Positions 36,164-43,761 of a stretch of DNA of 64,000 bases are shown piece after piece; within the stretch, counting starts at the first letter, position 1; each line of letters begins with the position of its first letter. The stretch covers positions 7,998,001-8,062,000 of the forward strand of contig NZ_CP108053.1 of the NCBI RefSeq assembly GCF_036173105.1, written 5' to 3'. The position numbers and the translations under genes were made by a program. The notes under the pieces are model-generated. The model saw only the letters and a list, made by a program, of their open reading frames with translations. It was not told where the DNA came from and did not search any database. This DNA is from Streptomyces sp. NBC_00287. Lineage in GTDB: Bacteria > Actinomycetota > Actinomycetes > Streptomycetales > Streptomycetaceae.

Positions 36164-36912
36164 TCGGCCTCGTGCTGGCGGCCGGCGCCGGACGGCGTCT
36201 GCGCCCCTACACCGACAGCCTTCCCAAGGCTCTGGTGCCGGTGGGCCCCGCGGGCATAGAGGGCGAACCGACGGTTCTGGACCTGACGCTCGGCAACTTC
36301 GCCGAGATCGGTCTGACCGAGGTCGCGATCATCGTCGGCTACCGCAAGGAGGCCGTGTACGAGCGCAAGGAAGCCCTTGAGCAGAAGTACGGCCTCAAGC
36401 TCACCCTCATCGACAACGACAAGGCCGAGGAGTGGAACAACGCCTACTCCCTGTGGTGCGGCCGTGACGCCCTCAAGGACGGTGTGATCCTCGCCAACGG
36501 CGACACCGTCCACCCGGTCTCCGTCGAGGAGACGCTGCTCGCCGCCCGCGGTGACGGCAAGAAGATCATCCTCGCCCTCGACACTGTGAAGTCGCTCGCG
36601 GACGAGGAGATGAAGGTCGTCGTGGACCCCGCCAAGGGCGTCACGAAGATCACCAAGCTGATGGACCCGTCCGAGGCCACCGGCGAGTACATCGGCGTCA
36701 CCCTGATCGAGGGAGACGCCGCCCCCGAGCTGGCCGACGCCCTGAAGACGGTCTGGGAGACCGACCCGCAGCAGTTCTACGAGCACGGCTACCAGGAGCT
36801 CGTGAACCGCGGCTTCACGATCGACACGGCGCCGATCGGCGACGTCAAGTGGGTCGAGATCGACAATCACGACGATCTCGCCCGCGGACGGGAGATCGCG
36901 TGCCAGTACTGA
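36160..36912 (+). CDS. Sugar/polyol-phosphate nucleotidyltransferase (cytidylyltransferase-like)
   Basis: A 250-residue cytoplasmic enzyme of the NTP_transferase family. The signature LAAGAGRRLRPYTDSLPKALVPV at the N-terminus (GxGxR and PKxL) is complete, and ANGDTVHPVS supplies the metal-binding Asp near residue 114. It resembles phosphocholine and inositol-1-phosphate cytidylyltransferases more than RmlA. The likely reaction is CTP plus a polyol or choline phosphate giving a CDP-alcohol, the substrate needed by the flanking CDP-alcohol phosphotransferases. Start and stop overlap both neighbours (36160-36163 and 36900-36912). Confidence 0.85.
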   Translation: MIGLVLAAGAGRRLRPYTDSLPKALVPVGPAGIEGEPTVLDLTLGNFAEIGLTEVAIIVGYRKEAVYERKEALEQKYGLKLTLIDNDKAEEWNNAYSLWCGRDALKDGVILANGDTVHPVSVEETLLAARGDGKKIILALDTVKSLADEEMKVVVDPAKGVTKITKLMDPSEATGEYIGVTLIEGDAAPELADALKTVWETDPQQFYEHGYQELVNRGFTIDTAPIGDVKWVEIDNHDDLARGREIACQY

Positions 36913-37961
36913 CCCGGCTGATTCCCTCCCCCGTCGTCGTCGACATCCGCCCGGGTGCCCTCGACGACCTGGGCTGTGTCCTCGCCGACCAGCGCATCTC
37001 CCACTCCGGCAAGCTCGCCGTCGCCGTCAGCGGCGGCTCCGGCGCCAAGCTGCGTGAGCGGCTGGAGCCGAGTCTGCCCGGTGCGACCTGGTACGAGGTC
37101 GGCGGCGGCACCCTCGACGACGCGGTGCGGCTGGCCGGCGACATAAAGGCCGGCCACTACGACGCGGTCGTCGGGCTCGGCGGCGGCAAGATCATCGACT
37201 GCGCCAAGTTCGCCGCGGCACGGGTCGGCCTCCCGCTGGTCGCCGTACCGACGAACCTCGCGCACGACGGTCTCTGCTCGCCGGTCGCCACCCTCGACAA
37301 TGACGCGGGCCGCGGCTCCTACGGTGTGCCGAACCCCATCGCGGTCGTCATCGACCTCGACGTCATCCGCGAGGCCCCGGTGCGCTTCGTGCGCGCCGGG
37401 ATCGGGGACGCCGTCTCCAACATCTCCGCCATCGCGGATTGGGAGCTGGCCAACCGCGTCAAGGGCGAGAAGATCGACGGTCTGGCGGCCGCCATCGCCC
37501 GGCAGGCCGGCGAGGCGGTGCTGAGGCACCCGGGGGGCATCGGGGACACCGACTTCCTCCAGGTGCTCGCCGAGGCGCTGGTGCTCAGCGGTATCGCCAT
37601 GTCGGTGTCGGGCGACTCCCGCCCGTCCTCCGGCGCCTGCCACGAGATCAACCACGCGTTCGACCTGCTCTACCCGAGGCGGGCCGCCGCCCACGGTGAG
37701 CAGTGCGGACTGGGCGCGGCCTTCGCGATGTATCTGCGCGGCGCCCACGAGGAGTCGGCCTACATGGCCGAGGTGCTGCGCCGGCACGGGCTTCCGGTGC
37801 TGCCGGAGGAGATCGGCTTCAGCACGGACGAGTTCGTCCGGGCCGTGGAGTTCGCCCCTCAGACCCGGCCAGGGCGCTACACGATCCTCGAACACCTCGA
37901 CCTGAAAACCGACCAGATCAAGGACATCTACGCCGACTATGTCAAGGCCATCGGTAGCTGA
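36900..37961 (+). CDS. sn-glycerol-1-phosphate dehydrogenase-like (iron-containing ADH superfamily)
   Basis: A 353-residue enzyme of the EgsA/AraM-like branch of the group-III alcohol dehydrogenases. Seen are the NAD(P)-binding GLGGGKIIDCAKF near residue 96 and the metal ligands: Asp in PTNLAHDGLCSP near 122, His in CHEINHAFDLL near 252 and His in AAHGEQCG near 265. Archaeal and Bacillus relatives reduce dihydroxyacetone phosphate to sn-glycerol-1-phosphate. The substrate here could instead be another polyol phosphate. GTG at 36900 has GGGAG before it and overlaps the upstream gene by 13 bp. Confidence 0.8.
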   Translation: MPVLTRLIPSPVVVDIRPGALDDLGCVLADQRISHSGKLAVAVSGGSGAKLRERLEPSLPGATWYEVGGGTLDDAVRLAGDIKAGHYDAVVGLGGGKIIDCAKFAAARVGLPLVAVPTNLAHDGLCSPVATLDNDAGRGSYGVPNPIAVVIDLDVIREAPVRFVRAGIGDAVSNISAIADWELANRVKGEKIDGLAAAIARQAGEAVLRHPGGIGDTDFLQVLAEALVLSGIAMSVSGDSRPSSGACHEINHAFDLLYPRRAAAHGEQCGLGAAFAMYLRGAHEESAYMAEVLRRHGLPVLPEEIGFSTDEFVRAVEFAPQTRPGRYTILEHLDLKTDQIKDIYADYVKAIGS

Positions 37962-38718
37962 ACTCCGTCCGGTCGTCCACCCCGCGGGGGTGAAGGACCG
38001 GCGCAGCGGTGAGCACTGGATGGGACGCCTCTACATGCGTGAGGTGTCCCTGCGGGTCGACCGCTACCTGGTCAACACCAGGGTGACGCCCAACCAGCTC
38101 ACGTACCTGATGACCGTCTTCGGTGTGCTCGCGGCCCCGGCACTGCTCGTGCCGGGGATCCCGGGCGCCCTGCTCGGCGTGGTCTGCGTCCAGCTGTATC
38201 TGCTGCTGGACTGCGTCGACGGCGAGATCGCCCGCTGGAAGAAGCAGTACTCGCTCAACGGCGTCTACCTCGACCGCGTCGGCGCCTACCTCACCGACGC
38301 CGCCGTGCTCGTCGGCTTCGGACTGCGCGCCGCCGACCTGTGGGGCAGCGGCCGTATCGACTGGCTGTGGGCCTTCCTCGGCACGCTGGCCGCGCTCGGC
38401 GCCATCCTGATCAAGGCCGAGACCGACCTGGTCGGTGTCGCCCGGCACCAGGGCGGGCTGCCGCCGGTCAAGGAGGCCGCCGCCGAGATGCGCTCCTCCG
38501 GCATGGCGCTGGCCCGCCGGGCCGCCGCCGCGCTGAAGTTCCACCGGCTGATCCTCGGCATCGAGGCGTCCCTGCTGATCCTGGTGCTGGCGATCGTCGA
38601 CCAGATGCGCGGCGACCTGTTCTACACGCGGCTCGGCGTGGCGGTGATGGCCGGCATCGCCCTCCTGCAGACCCTGCTGCACCTGGTCTCCATCCTCGCG
38701 TCGAGCAGGCTGAAGTGA
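37939..38718 (+). CDS. CDP-alcohol phosphatidyltransferase family protein (atypical motif)
   Basis: A 259-residue membrane protein with about six helices. The motif near residue 91 reads DCVDGEIAR-x8-GVYLDRVGA. Compared with the consensus DxxDGxxAR-x8-GxxxDxxxD, the last Asp is Ala, with the next Asp only four residues further on. That Asp is usually taken as the catalytic base, so this enzyme may work differently or be a partner of the paralogue at 34370. ATG overlaps the preceding gene by 23 bp, and its stop overlaps the GTG of the next (GTGA). Confidence 0.85.
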   Translation: MSRPSVAELRPVVHPAGVKDRRSGEHWMGRLYMREVSLRVDRYLVNTRVTPNQLTYLMTVFGVLAAPALLVPGIPGALLGVVCVQLYLLLDCVDGEIARWKKQYSLNGVYLDRVGAYLTDAAVLVGFGLRAADLWGSGRIDWLWAFLGTLAALGAILIKAETDLVGVARHQGGLPPVKEAAAEMRSSGMALARRAAAALKFHRLILGIEASLLILVLAIVDQMRGDLFYTRLGVAVMAGIALLQTLLHLVSILASSRLK

Positions 38719-39599
38719 GCGCGCCGATGAAGGTCGGCGCGGTCATCATCACGATGGGCAACCGCCCCGACGAGCTACGAGCCCTTCTCGACTCGGTCGC
38801 CAAGCAGGACGGCGACCGCGTCGAGGTGGTCGTGGTCGGCAACGGCTCGCCGGTGCCCGATGTCCCCGAGGGCGTCCGGACGATCGAGCTCTCGGACAAC
38901 CTCGGCATCCCCGGCGGGCGCAACGTCGGCATCGAGGCCTTCGGCCCCAGCGGCCGCGACGTCGACATATTGCTCTTCCTCGACGACGACGGACTTCTCG
39001 CCCAGCACGACACCGCAGAGCTCTGCCGGCAGGCCTTCGCCGCCGACCCCAAGCTCGGCATCGTCAGCTTCCGCATCGCCGACCCGGACACCGGCGAGAC
39101 CCAGCGCCGCCACGTCCCCCGGCTGCGCGCCGCCGACCCGATGCGCTCCTCCCGGGTCACCACCTTCCTCGGCGGCGCCAATGCCGTCCGTACCCAGGTC
39201 TTCGCCGAAGTCGGCAGCCTCCCGGACGAATTCTTTTACGCACACGAGGAAACCGACCTGGCATGGCGGGCCCTCGACGCGGGCTGGATGATCGACTACC
39301 GGTCCGACATGGTGCTGAACCACCCCACGACCGCTCCCTCCCGGCACGCGGTCTACCACCGCATGGTCGCCCGCAACCGCGTCTGGCTCGCCCGCCGCAA
39401 CCTCCCCGCGCTGCTGATCCCGGTCTACCTGGGCGTCTGGCTGCTGCTCACCCTGTTGCGCCGCCCCTCGCGGCCCGCGCTCAGGGCGTGGTTCGGCGGC
39501 TTCCGGGAAGGCTGGACGAGCCCGTGCGGCCCCCGCCGGCCCATGAAGTGGCGTACGGTGTGGCGGCTGACCCGGCTGGGCCGTCCTCCTGTGATCTGA
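38715..39599 (+). CDS. Family-2 glycosyltransferase
   Basis: A 294-residue GT-A glycosyltransferase (GT2). N-terminal AVIITMGNRPDELRALLDSV is the nucleotide-binding strand-helix; LLFLDDDG supplies the metal-binding DxD, and FLGGANAVR and EETDLAWRAL (ED motif) follow. The C-terminus has one hydrophobic helix (LPALLIPVYLGVWLLLTLL) and a basic tail, so it is likely membrane-anchored and active in the cytoplasm. Donor and acceptor are unknown. GTG at 38715 overlaps the upstream stop; ATG at 38727 is an alternative. Confidence 0.9.
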   Translation: MSAPMKVGAVIITMGNRPDELRALLDSVAKQDGDRVEVVVVGNGSPVPDVPEGVRTIELSDNLGIPGGRNVGIEAFGPSGRDVDILLFLDDDGLLAQHDTAELCRQAFAADPKLGIVSFRIADPDTGETQRRHVPRLRAADPMRSSRVTTFLGGANAVRTQVFAEVGSLPDEFFYAHEETDLAWRALDAGWMIDYRSDMVLNHPTTAPSRHAVYHRMVARNRVWLARRNLPALLIPVYLGVWLLLTLLRRPSRPALRAWFGGFREGWTSPCGPRRPMKWRTVWRLTRLGRPPVI

Positions 39600-39695
39600 C
39601 AAGCTTCACTGAACGCACAGGAGGTCCACACAAGGGCCTCAGGCCCACGGCATGCCCGCACAGGCTGCGCATCCCGAAGACGAAAGTTTCCACTA

Positions 39696-40625
39696 GTGAG
39701 TGAGACAACGCACGACGGACAGGTCGCGGTGACCGCGCCTCCGTCGCCCGACGAGGGACTCACGGCGGCCGACCTGGCCGCCAAGTACGGGCTGAGCGTG
39801 AGCGGCGCCCGCCCCTCGCTCGTCGAGTACGTCCGCCAGCTCTGGGACCGGCGTCACTTCATCCTCGCCTTCTCGCGGGCGAAGCTGACCGCCCAGTACA
39901 GCCAGGCCAAGCTCGGCCAGCTCTGGCAGGTGGTGACACCGCTGCTGAACGCGGCCGTGTACTTCTTCATCTTCGGCGTCATCCTGGAAGCCGACCGGGG
40001 CATGTCCCGCGAGGTGTACATCCCGTTCCTGGTCACGGGCGTGTTCGTGTTCACCTTCACGCAGAGCTCGGTGATGGCGGGCGTCCGCGCGATCTCCGGC
40101 AACCTCGGCCTGGTCCGCGCGCTGCACTTCCCGCGCGCCGCGCTGCCGGTCTCCTTCGCACTGCAGCAGCTTCAGCAACTGCTCTTCTCGATGATCGTGC
40201 TGTTCGCGGTGACCGTCGCCTTCGGCAGTATTCCGGACCTGTCCTGGCTGCTGATCGTTCCGGCGCTGGGCCTGCAGTTCTGCTTCAACACCGGACTCGC
40301 GCTGATCATGGCCCGGGCCGGCGCCAAGACACCCGACCTGGCGCAGCTGATGCCGTTTGTGATGCGTACCTGGATGTACGCGTCCGGGGTCATGTACTCC
40401 ATCCCGATCATGCTCGCCGACAAGCCCCAGTGGATCGCCGACGTCCTGCAGTGGAACCCGGCGGCCATCTACATGGACCTGGTCCGCTTCGCCCTGATCG
40501 ACGACTACGGCTCCGAGTGGCTCCCCAACCATGTGTGGGCGGCCGCGGCCGGCTGGGCCCTGCTCTTCCTCGTCGGCGGCTTCGTGTACTTCTGGAAGGC
40601 GGAGGAGAGGTACGGCCGTGGCTGA
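39696..40625 (+). CDS. ABC-2 type export permease (TagG/Wzm-like)
   Basis: A 309-residue membrane protein with six helices and a ~50-residue cytoplasmic N-terminus. The region LTAQYSQAKLGQLWQVVTPLLNAAVYFFIFG is typical of ABC-2 polysaccharide/teichoic acid exporters (the long segment runs from about residue 62). It would move a lipid-linked glycan or teichoic-acid-like polymer to the outer face. GTG at 39696 lies 96 bp after the glycosyltransferase, so a separate or internal promoter is possible. Its stop overlaps the GTG of the ATPase gene by 8 bp. Confidence 0.9.
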   Translation: MSETTHDGQVAVTAPPSPDEGLTAADLAAKYGLSVSGARPSLVEYVRQLWDRRHFILAFSRAKLTAQYSQAKLGQLWQVVTPLLNAAVYFFIFGVILEADRGMSREVYIPFLVTGVFVFTFTQSSVMAGVRAISGNLGLVRALHFPRAALPVSFALQQLQQLLFSMIVLFAVTVAFGSIPDLSWLLIVPALGLQFCFNTGLALIMARAGAKTPDLAQLMPFVMRTWMYASGVMYSIPIMLADKPQWIADVLQWNPAAIYMDLVRFALIDDYGSEWLPNHVWAAAAGWALLFLVGGFVYFWKAEERYGRG

Positions 40626-41385
40626 CACCCGAGTTCCCACCGTCATCGCCGACGAGCTGCACATCGTCTACCGCGTCAACGGCGCCAAGACCGGCAAGGG
40701 CAGCGCCACCGCCGCGCTCAGCCGCATACTCAAGCGCGGCGAGGAACGGGGTGTGCGCAAGGTGCACGCCGTCCGCGGTGTGTCCTTCACCGCCTACCGC
40801 GGCGAGGCCATCGGCCTGATCGGCTCCAACGGCTCCGGCAAGTCCACCCTGCTGCGCGCCATCGCAGGGCTGCTCCCGGCGGAGAAGGGCAAGGTCTACA
40901 CCGACGGCCAGCCCTCCCTGCTGGGTGTGAACGCGGCCCTGATGAACGACCTGACCGGCGAGCGGAACGTCATCCTGGGCGGGCTCGCGATGGGCATGAC
41001 CCGTGAGCAGATCAAGGCGCGCTACCAGGAGATCGTCGACTTCTCCGGCATCAACGAGAAGGGCGACTTCATCACCCTGCCGATGCGCACCTACTCCTCC
41101 GGCATGGCGGCCCGACTCCGGTTCTCCATCGCCGCCGCCAAGGACCACGACGTCCTGATGATCGACGAGGCGCTGGCCACCGGCGACCGCAAGTTCCAGA
41201 AGCGCTCCGAGCAGCGCATCCGGGAGCTGCGCAAGGAGGCCGGCACGGTGTTTCTCGTCAGTCACAACAACAAGTCGATCCGAGACACCTGCGACCGTGT
41301 GCTGTGGCTGGAACGCGGCGAGCTGCGCATGGACGGCCCGACCGACGAGGTCCTCAAGGAGTACGAGAAGTTCACGGGCAAGTAG
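40618..41385 (+). CDS. ABC exporter ATPase (TagH/Wzt-like)
   Basis: A 255-residue ATPase. Walker A is GSNGSGKST near residue 69, the signature YSSGMAARLRFSIA near 158 and Walker B DVLMIDEALATGD near 178; YSSGM is typical of TagH/Wzt/KpsT-type exporters. Family members with a C-terminal substrate-recognition domain are longer; here it is absent, as in TagH-like short forms. GTG at 40618 overlaps the permease gene. A strong hairpin follows its stop, so it closes the envelope-polymer operon. Confidence 0.92.
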   Translation: MADTRVPTVIADELHIVYRVNGAKTGKGSATAALSRILKRGEERGVRKVHAVRGVSFTAYRGEAIGLIGSNGSGKSTLLRAIAGLLPAEKGKVYTDGQPSLLGVNAALMNDLTGERNVILGGLAMGMTREQIKARYQEIVDFSGINEKGDFITLPMRTYSSGMAARLRFSIAAAKDHDVLMIDEALATGDRKFQKRSEQRIRELRKEAGTVFLVSHNNKSIRDTCDRVLWLERGELRMDGPTDEVLKEYEKFTGK

Positions 41386-41427
41386 TCCACCCCGGACCGG
41401 CTCACCCGGCCCACCCCGCTTCCCACG

Positions 41428-41454
41428 GCCCCGCCGGAACCCTTCCGGCGGGGC
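41428..41454 (+). terminator. Intrinsic terminator after the ABC exporter
   Basis: GCCCCGCCGGAA (41428-41439), loop CCC, TTCCGGCGGGGC (41443-41454): a perfect 12-bp stem 42 bp after the ATPase stop. It separates the exporter block from the hopanoid operon. No U-run. Confidence 0.85.
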
Positions 41455-41709
41455 TCCGCGTCTGCAAAGGAGACGTCAACTTCGGCTGGCGTCAGGAATC
41501 TTGGGACCAATCGGTGTGTTCTTGTGATGCGCAGGACACCCCGGCGAACCACCGTGCGTTGTACAACGTAAGCTGTACCGGTCCCCAATCGCGGCAAGTG
41601 GGGCCATAATGCCCCACACCCTCTGCGGGGAAGCCGCGCGGACGGCCGGGCGGCGTGTCCGAAATAGTGTGCATTGGGTCGGCGGTGTAGAACGGGAGAT
41701 GTGACGGCA
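41455..41709 (+). promoter_or_regulatory. Upstream region of the hopanoid operon with two inverted repeats
   Basis: This gene-free stretch must hold the promoter for the hpn operon. Two symmetrical sites stand out. At 41561-41578 GTACA-N8-TGTAC, its left arm embedded in the palindrome TTGTACAA. At 41598-41617 GTGGGGC-CATAAT-GCCCCAC, a perfect 7-bp stem whose loop CATAAT resembles a -10 box. An operator overlapping the promoter would fit. GGGAG at 41695 serves the small ORF at 41710. The base composition here is less G/C-biased than in the genes. Confidence 0.45.
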
Positions 41710-41775
41710 ATGGCTACGGAAACTCCCCAGCTCAACGCAGCATGTGCCGTCCCCGCCCCGGGCAGTCCGCGGTGA
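41710..41775 (+). CDS. Possible 21-residue leader peptide before hpnC
   Basis: ATG at 41710 has GGGAGA about 9 bases upstream and opens a 21-codon frame, MATETPQLNAACAVPAPGSP plus Arg, that ends with TGA at 41773-41775. That stop overlaps the GTG at 41772, the probable start of hpnC (GTGA). The same frame can also start with GTG at 41701. It may couple translation of hpnC or act as an attenuator; alternatively hpnC starts elsewhere and this frame is chance. No sequence-level evidence of function beyond the overlap and the ribosome binding site. Confidence 0.4.
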   Translation: MATETPQLNAACAVPAPGSPR

Positions 41776-42674
41776 CGGGATCCGGCATGTCGCACGCCGG
41801 TGACGCGGAGCGCGGCACGCTCGAGAAGGCCGCGCACGAGAACTTCCCCGTGGCCCCGTTCTTCCTGCCCCGGGCCTGGCGCACCGACCTCATGGCCGTC
41901 TACGGCTTCGCCCGCCTCGTCGACGACATCGGCGACGGCGATCTGGCCCCCGGTGGCGCCGACGCCCGGCTGCTCGGCGTTTCGGCCACGGACGCCGACG
42001 ACCGCCTGCTGATGCTGGACGCCTTCGAGGCCGACCTTAGACGCGTGTTCGAGTCGACTCCGCGCCACCCACTGCTGCGCCGCCTGCAGCCCACGGTCCG
42101 CCGCTGCTCGCTGACCCCCGAGCCGTTTCTCGGCCTGATCGAGGCCAACCGCCAGGACCAGCTCGTCAGCCGCTACGAGACCTACGACGACCTGCTTGCC
42201 TACTGCGAACTGTCCGCCAACCCCGTCGGGCATCTCGTCCTCGCCGTCACCGGCACCGCCACCCCCGAGCGGATCCGCCGCTCCGATGCGATCTGCACCG
42301 CCCTCCAGATCGTCGAGCACCTCCAGGACGTCGCCGAGGACCTCGGCCGCGACCGCATCTACCTGCCCGCCCAGGACATGAAGCGCTTTCACGTCCAGGA
42401 GGCGGATCTCGCCACGAAAACCGCGGGCGCCTCGGTGCGTGCACTGGTTGCATACGAAGCACAACGCGCCCGCGATCTCCTGAATGAAGGCGCCCCTCTG
42501 GTGGGTAGCGTCCACGGCAGGCTGAGACTGCTGCTCGCGGGGTTCGTGGCGGGGGGAAGGGCGGCGATCCACGCGATCGCCGCCGCCGAATACGACGTAC
42601 TTCCCGGCCCGCCCAAGCCCGGCAAGATGCAGTTGCTGCGCGAGGTGGGCGTGACTCTGCGAGGAGAGGGGTGA
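41772..42674 (+). CDS. hpnC: Squalene synthase HpnC (hydroxysqualene synthase)
   Basis: A 300-residue prenyl-diphosphate-processing enzyme of the squalene/phytoene synthase family. HpnC converts presqualene diphosphate to hydroxysqualene. Motifs are YGFARLVDDIGDGD (first Asp-rich region, near residue 45) and QDVAEDLGRDRIYLP (second, near 180). It ends with KMQLLREVGVTLRGEG. The start is uncertain: GTG at 41772 overlaps a small upstream ORF, ATG at 41742 gives a longer form and ATG at 41787 a shorter one. Its stop overlaps the hpnD start (GTGA). Confidence 0.93.
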   Translation: MTGSGMSHAGDAERGTLEKAAHENFPVAPFFLPRAWRTDLMAVYGFARLVDDIGDGDLAPGGADARLLGVSATDADDRLLMLDAFEADLRRVFESTPRHPLLRRLQPTVRRCSLTPEPFLGLIEANRQDQLVSRYETYDDLLAYCELSANPVGHLVLAVTGTATPERIRRSDAICTALQIVEHLQDVAEDLGRDRIYLPAQDMKRFHVQEADLATKTAGASVRALVAYEAQRARDLLNEGAPLVGSVHGRLRLLLAGFVAGGRAAIHAIAAAEYDVLPGPPKPGKMQLLREVGVTLRGEG

Positions 42675-43621
42675 TCCGGACCGTGGAGTTCGCACCACAC
42701 GCGTCCGCACCGGTACTCGCCGCGTACAGCTATTGCGAGGCCGTCACCGGACAGCAGGCACGCAACTTCGCGTACGGCATCCGGCTGCTGCCGACGCCGA
42801 AGCGCCGTGCGATGTCGGCGCTGTACGCGTTCTCGCGCCGTGTCGACGACATCGGTGACGGGGCGCTGGCAGGCGAGGTCAAGGTCGCCAGACTCGAGGA
42901 CACCCGGGCGCTGCTCACCCGGGTACGGGACGGCGCGGTCGACGAGGACGACACCGACCCGGTCGCGGTCGCCCTCGCCCATGCCGCCGAGGTCTTCCCG
43001 ATCCCGCTCGACGGCCTGGACGAGCTGATCGACGGCGTGCTGATGGACGTACGCGGAGAGACCTACGAGACCTGGGACGACCTGAAGGTCTACTGCCGCT
43101 GTGTGGCGGGCGCCATCGGGCGGCTCTCGCTCGGGGTGTTCGGCACCGAACCGGGGGCGCGCGGTGCCGAGCGCGCGCCGGAGTATGCCGACACGCTCGG
43201 GCTCGCGCTGCAACTCACCAACATCCTGAGGGACGTGCGCGAGGACGCCGAGGGGGGCCGCACCTATCTGCCCGCCGACGACCTCGCCAAGTTCGGCTGC
43301 TCGGCCGGGTTCGCCGGGCCGACCGCCCCGGAGGGCGCCGACTTCGCGGGCCTCGTGCACTTCGAAGTGCGTCGGGCCCGCGCCCTTTTCGCCGAGGGCT
43401 ACCGGCTGCTCCCGATGCTCGACCGGCGCAGCGGCGCCTGTGTCGCCGCCATGGCCGGTATTTACCGCCGCCTCCTGGATCGCATCGAGCGCGAGCCGGA
43501 GGCGGTGTTGCGCGGGCGTGTCTCGCTGCCGGGACGCGAGAAGGCGTACGTCGCCGTACGCGGTCTGTCGGGTCTGGACACCCGGCATGTGTCGCGGCGG
43601 ACCCTCAGGAGGCGAGCCTGA
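42671..43621 (+). CDS. hpnD: Presqualene diphosphate synthase HpnD
   Basis: A 316-residue paralogue of HpnC. It condenses two farnesyl diphosphates to presqualene diphosphate, the first step of the three-enzyme squalene route. The first Asp-rich motif is FSRRVDDIGDGAL (near residue 56), and the second is LTNILRDVREDAEGGRTYLP (near 190, DxxxD). GTG at 42671 overlaps the hpnC stop; its TGA (43619-43621) overlaps the ATG of the 46-residue ORF. All genes of this operon are translationally coupled in this manner. Confidence 0.95.
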   Translation: MIRTVEFAPHASAPVLAAYSYCEAVTGQQARNFAYGIRLLPTPKRRAMSALYAFSRRVDDIGDGALAGEVKVARLEDTRALLTRVRDGAVDEDDTDPVAVALAHAAEVFPIPLDGLDELIDGVLMDVRGETYETWDDLKVYCRCVAGAIGRLSLGVFGTEPGARGAERAPEYADTLGLALQLTNILRDVREDAEGGRTYLPADDLAKFGCSAGFAGPTAPEGADFAGLVHFEVRRARALFAEGYRLLPMLDRRSGACVAAMAGIYRRLLDRIEREPEAVLRGRVSLPGREKAYVAVRGLSGLDTRHVSRRTLRRRA

Positions 43622-43761
43622 TGGACAATTCGGTCCAAGGTGATGCCACCGGCGAAAAGTGGCAGGCAACCCTCCGCGGTGAAGCGGCGTCCCTGACTGA
43701 GACGGCCGACCGTGCATCGTTCAAACACCGCGGCGGCCGTTCGGGGGAGGGCACACGATGA
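43621..43761 (+). CDS. Small 46-residue ORF between hpnD and hpnE (DUF6380-like)
   Basis: ATG at 43621 shares a base with the hpnD stop (TGATG), and its own TGA at 43759-43761 overlaps the hpnE ATG (ATGA). The peptide starts MDNSVQGDATGEKWQATLRG and ends in HRGGRSGEGTR; it is hydrophilic with a basic tail, without membrane segment. The perfect fit between its neighbours argues that it is translated. From memory a short protein occupies the same place in other Streptomyces hopanoid clusters and is listed as DUF6380. Function unknown. Confidence 0.75.
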   Translation: MDNSVQGDATGEKWQATLRGEAASLTETADRASFKHRGGRSGEGTR

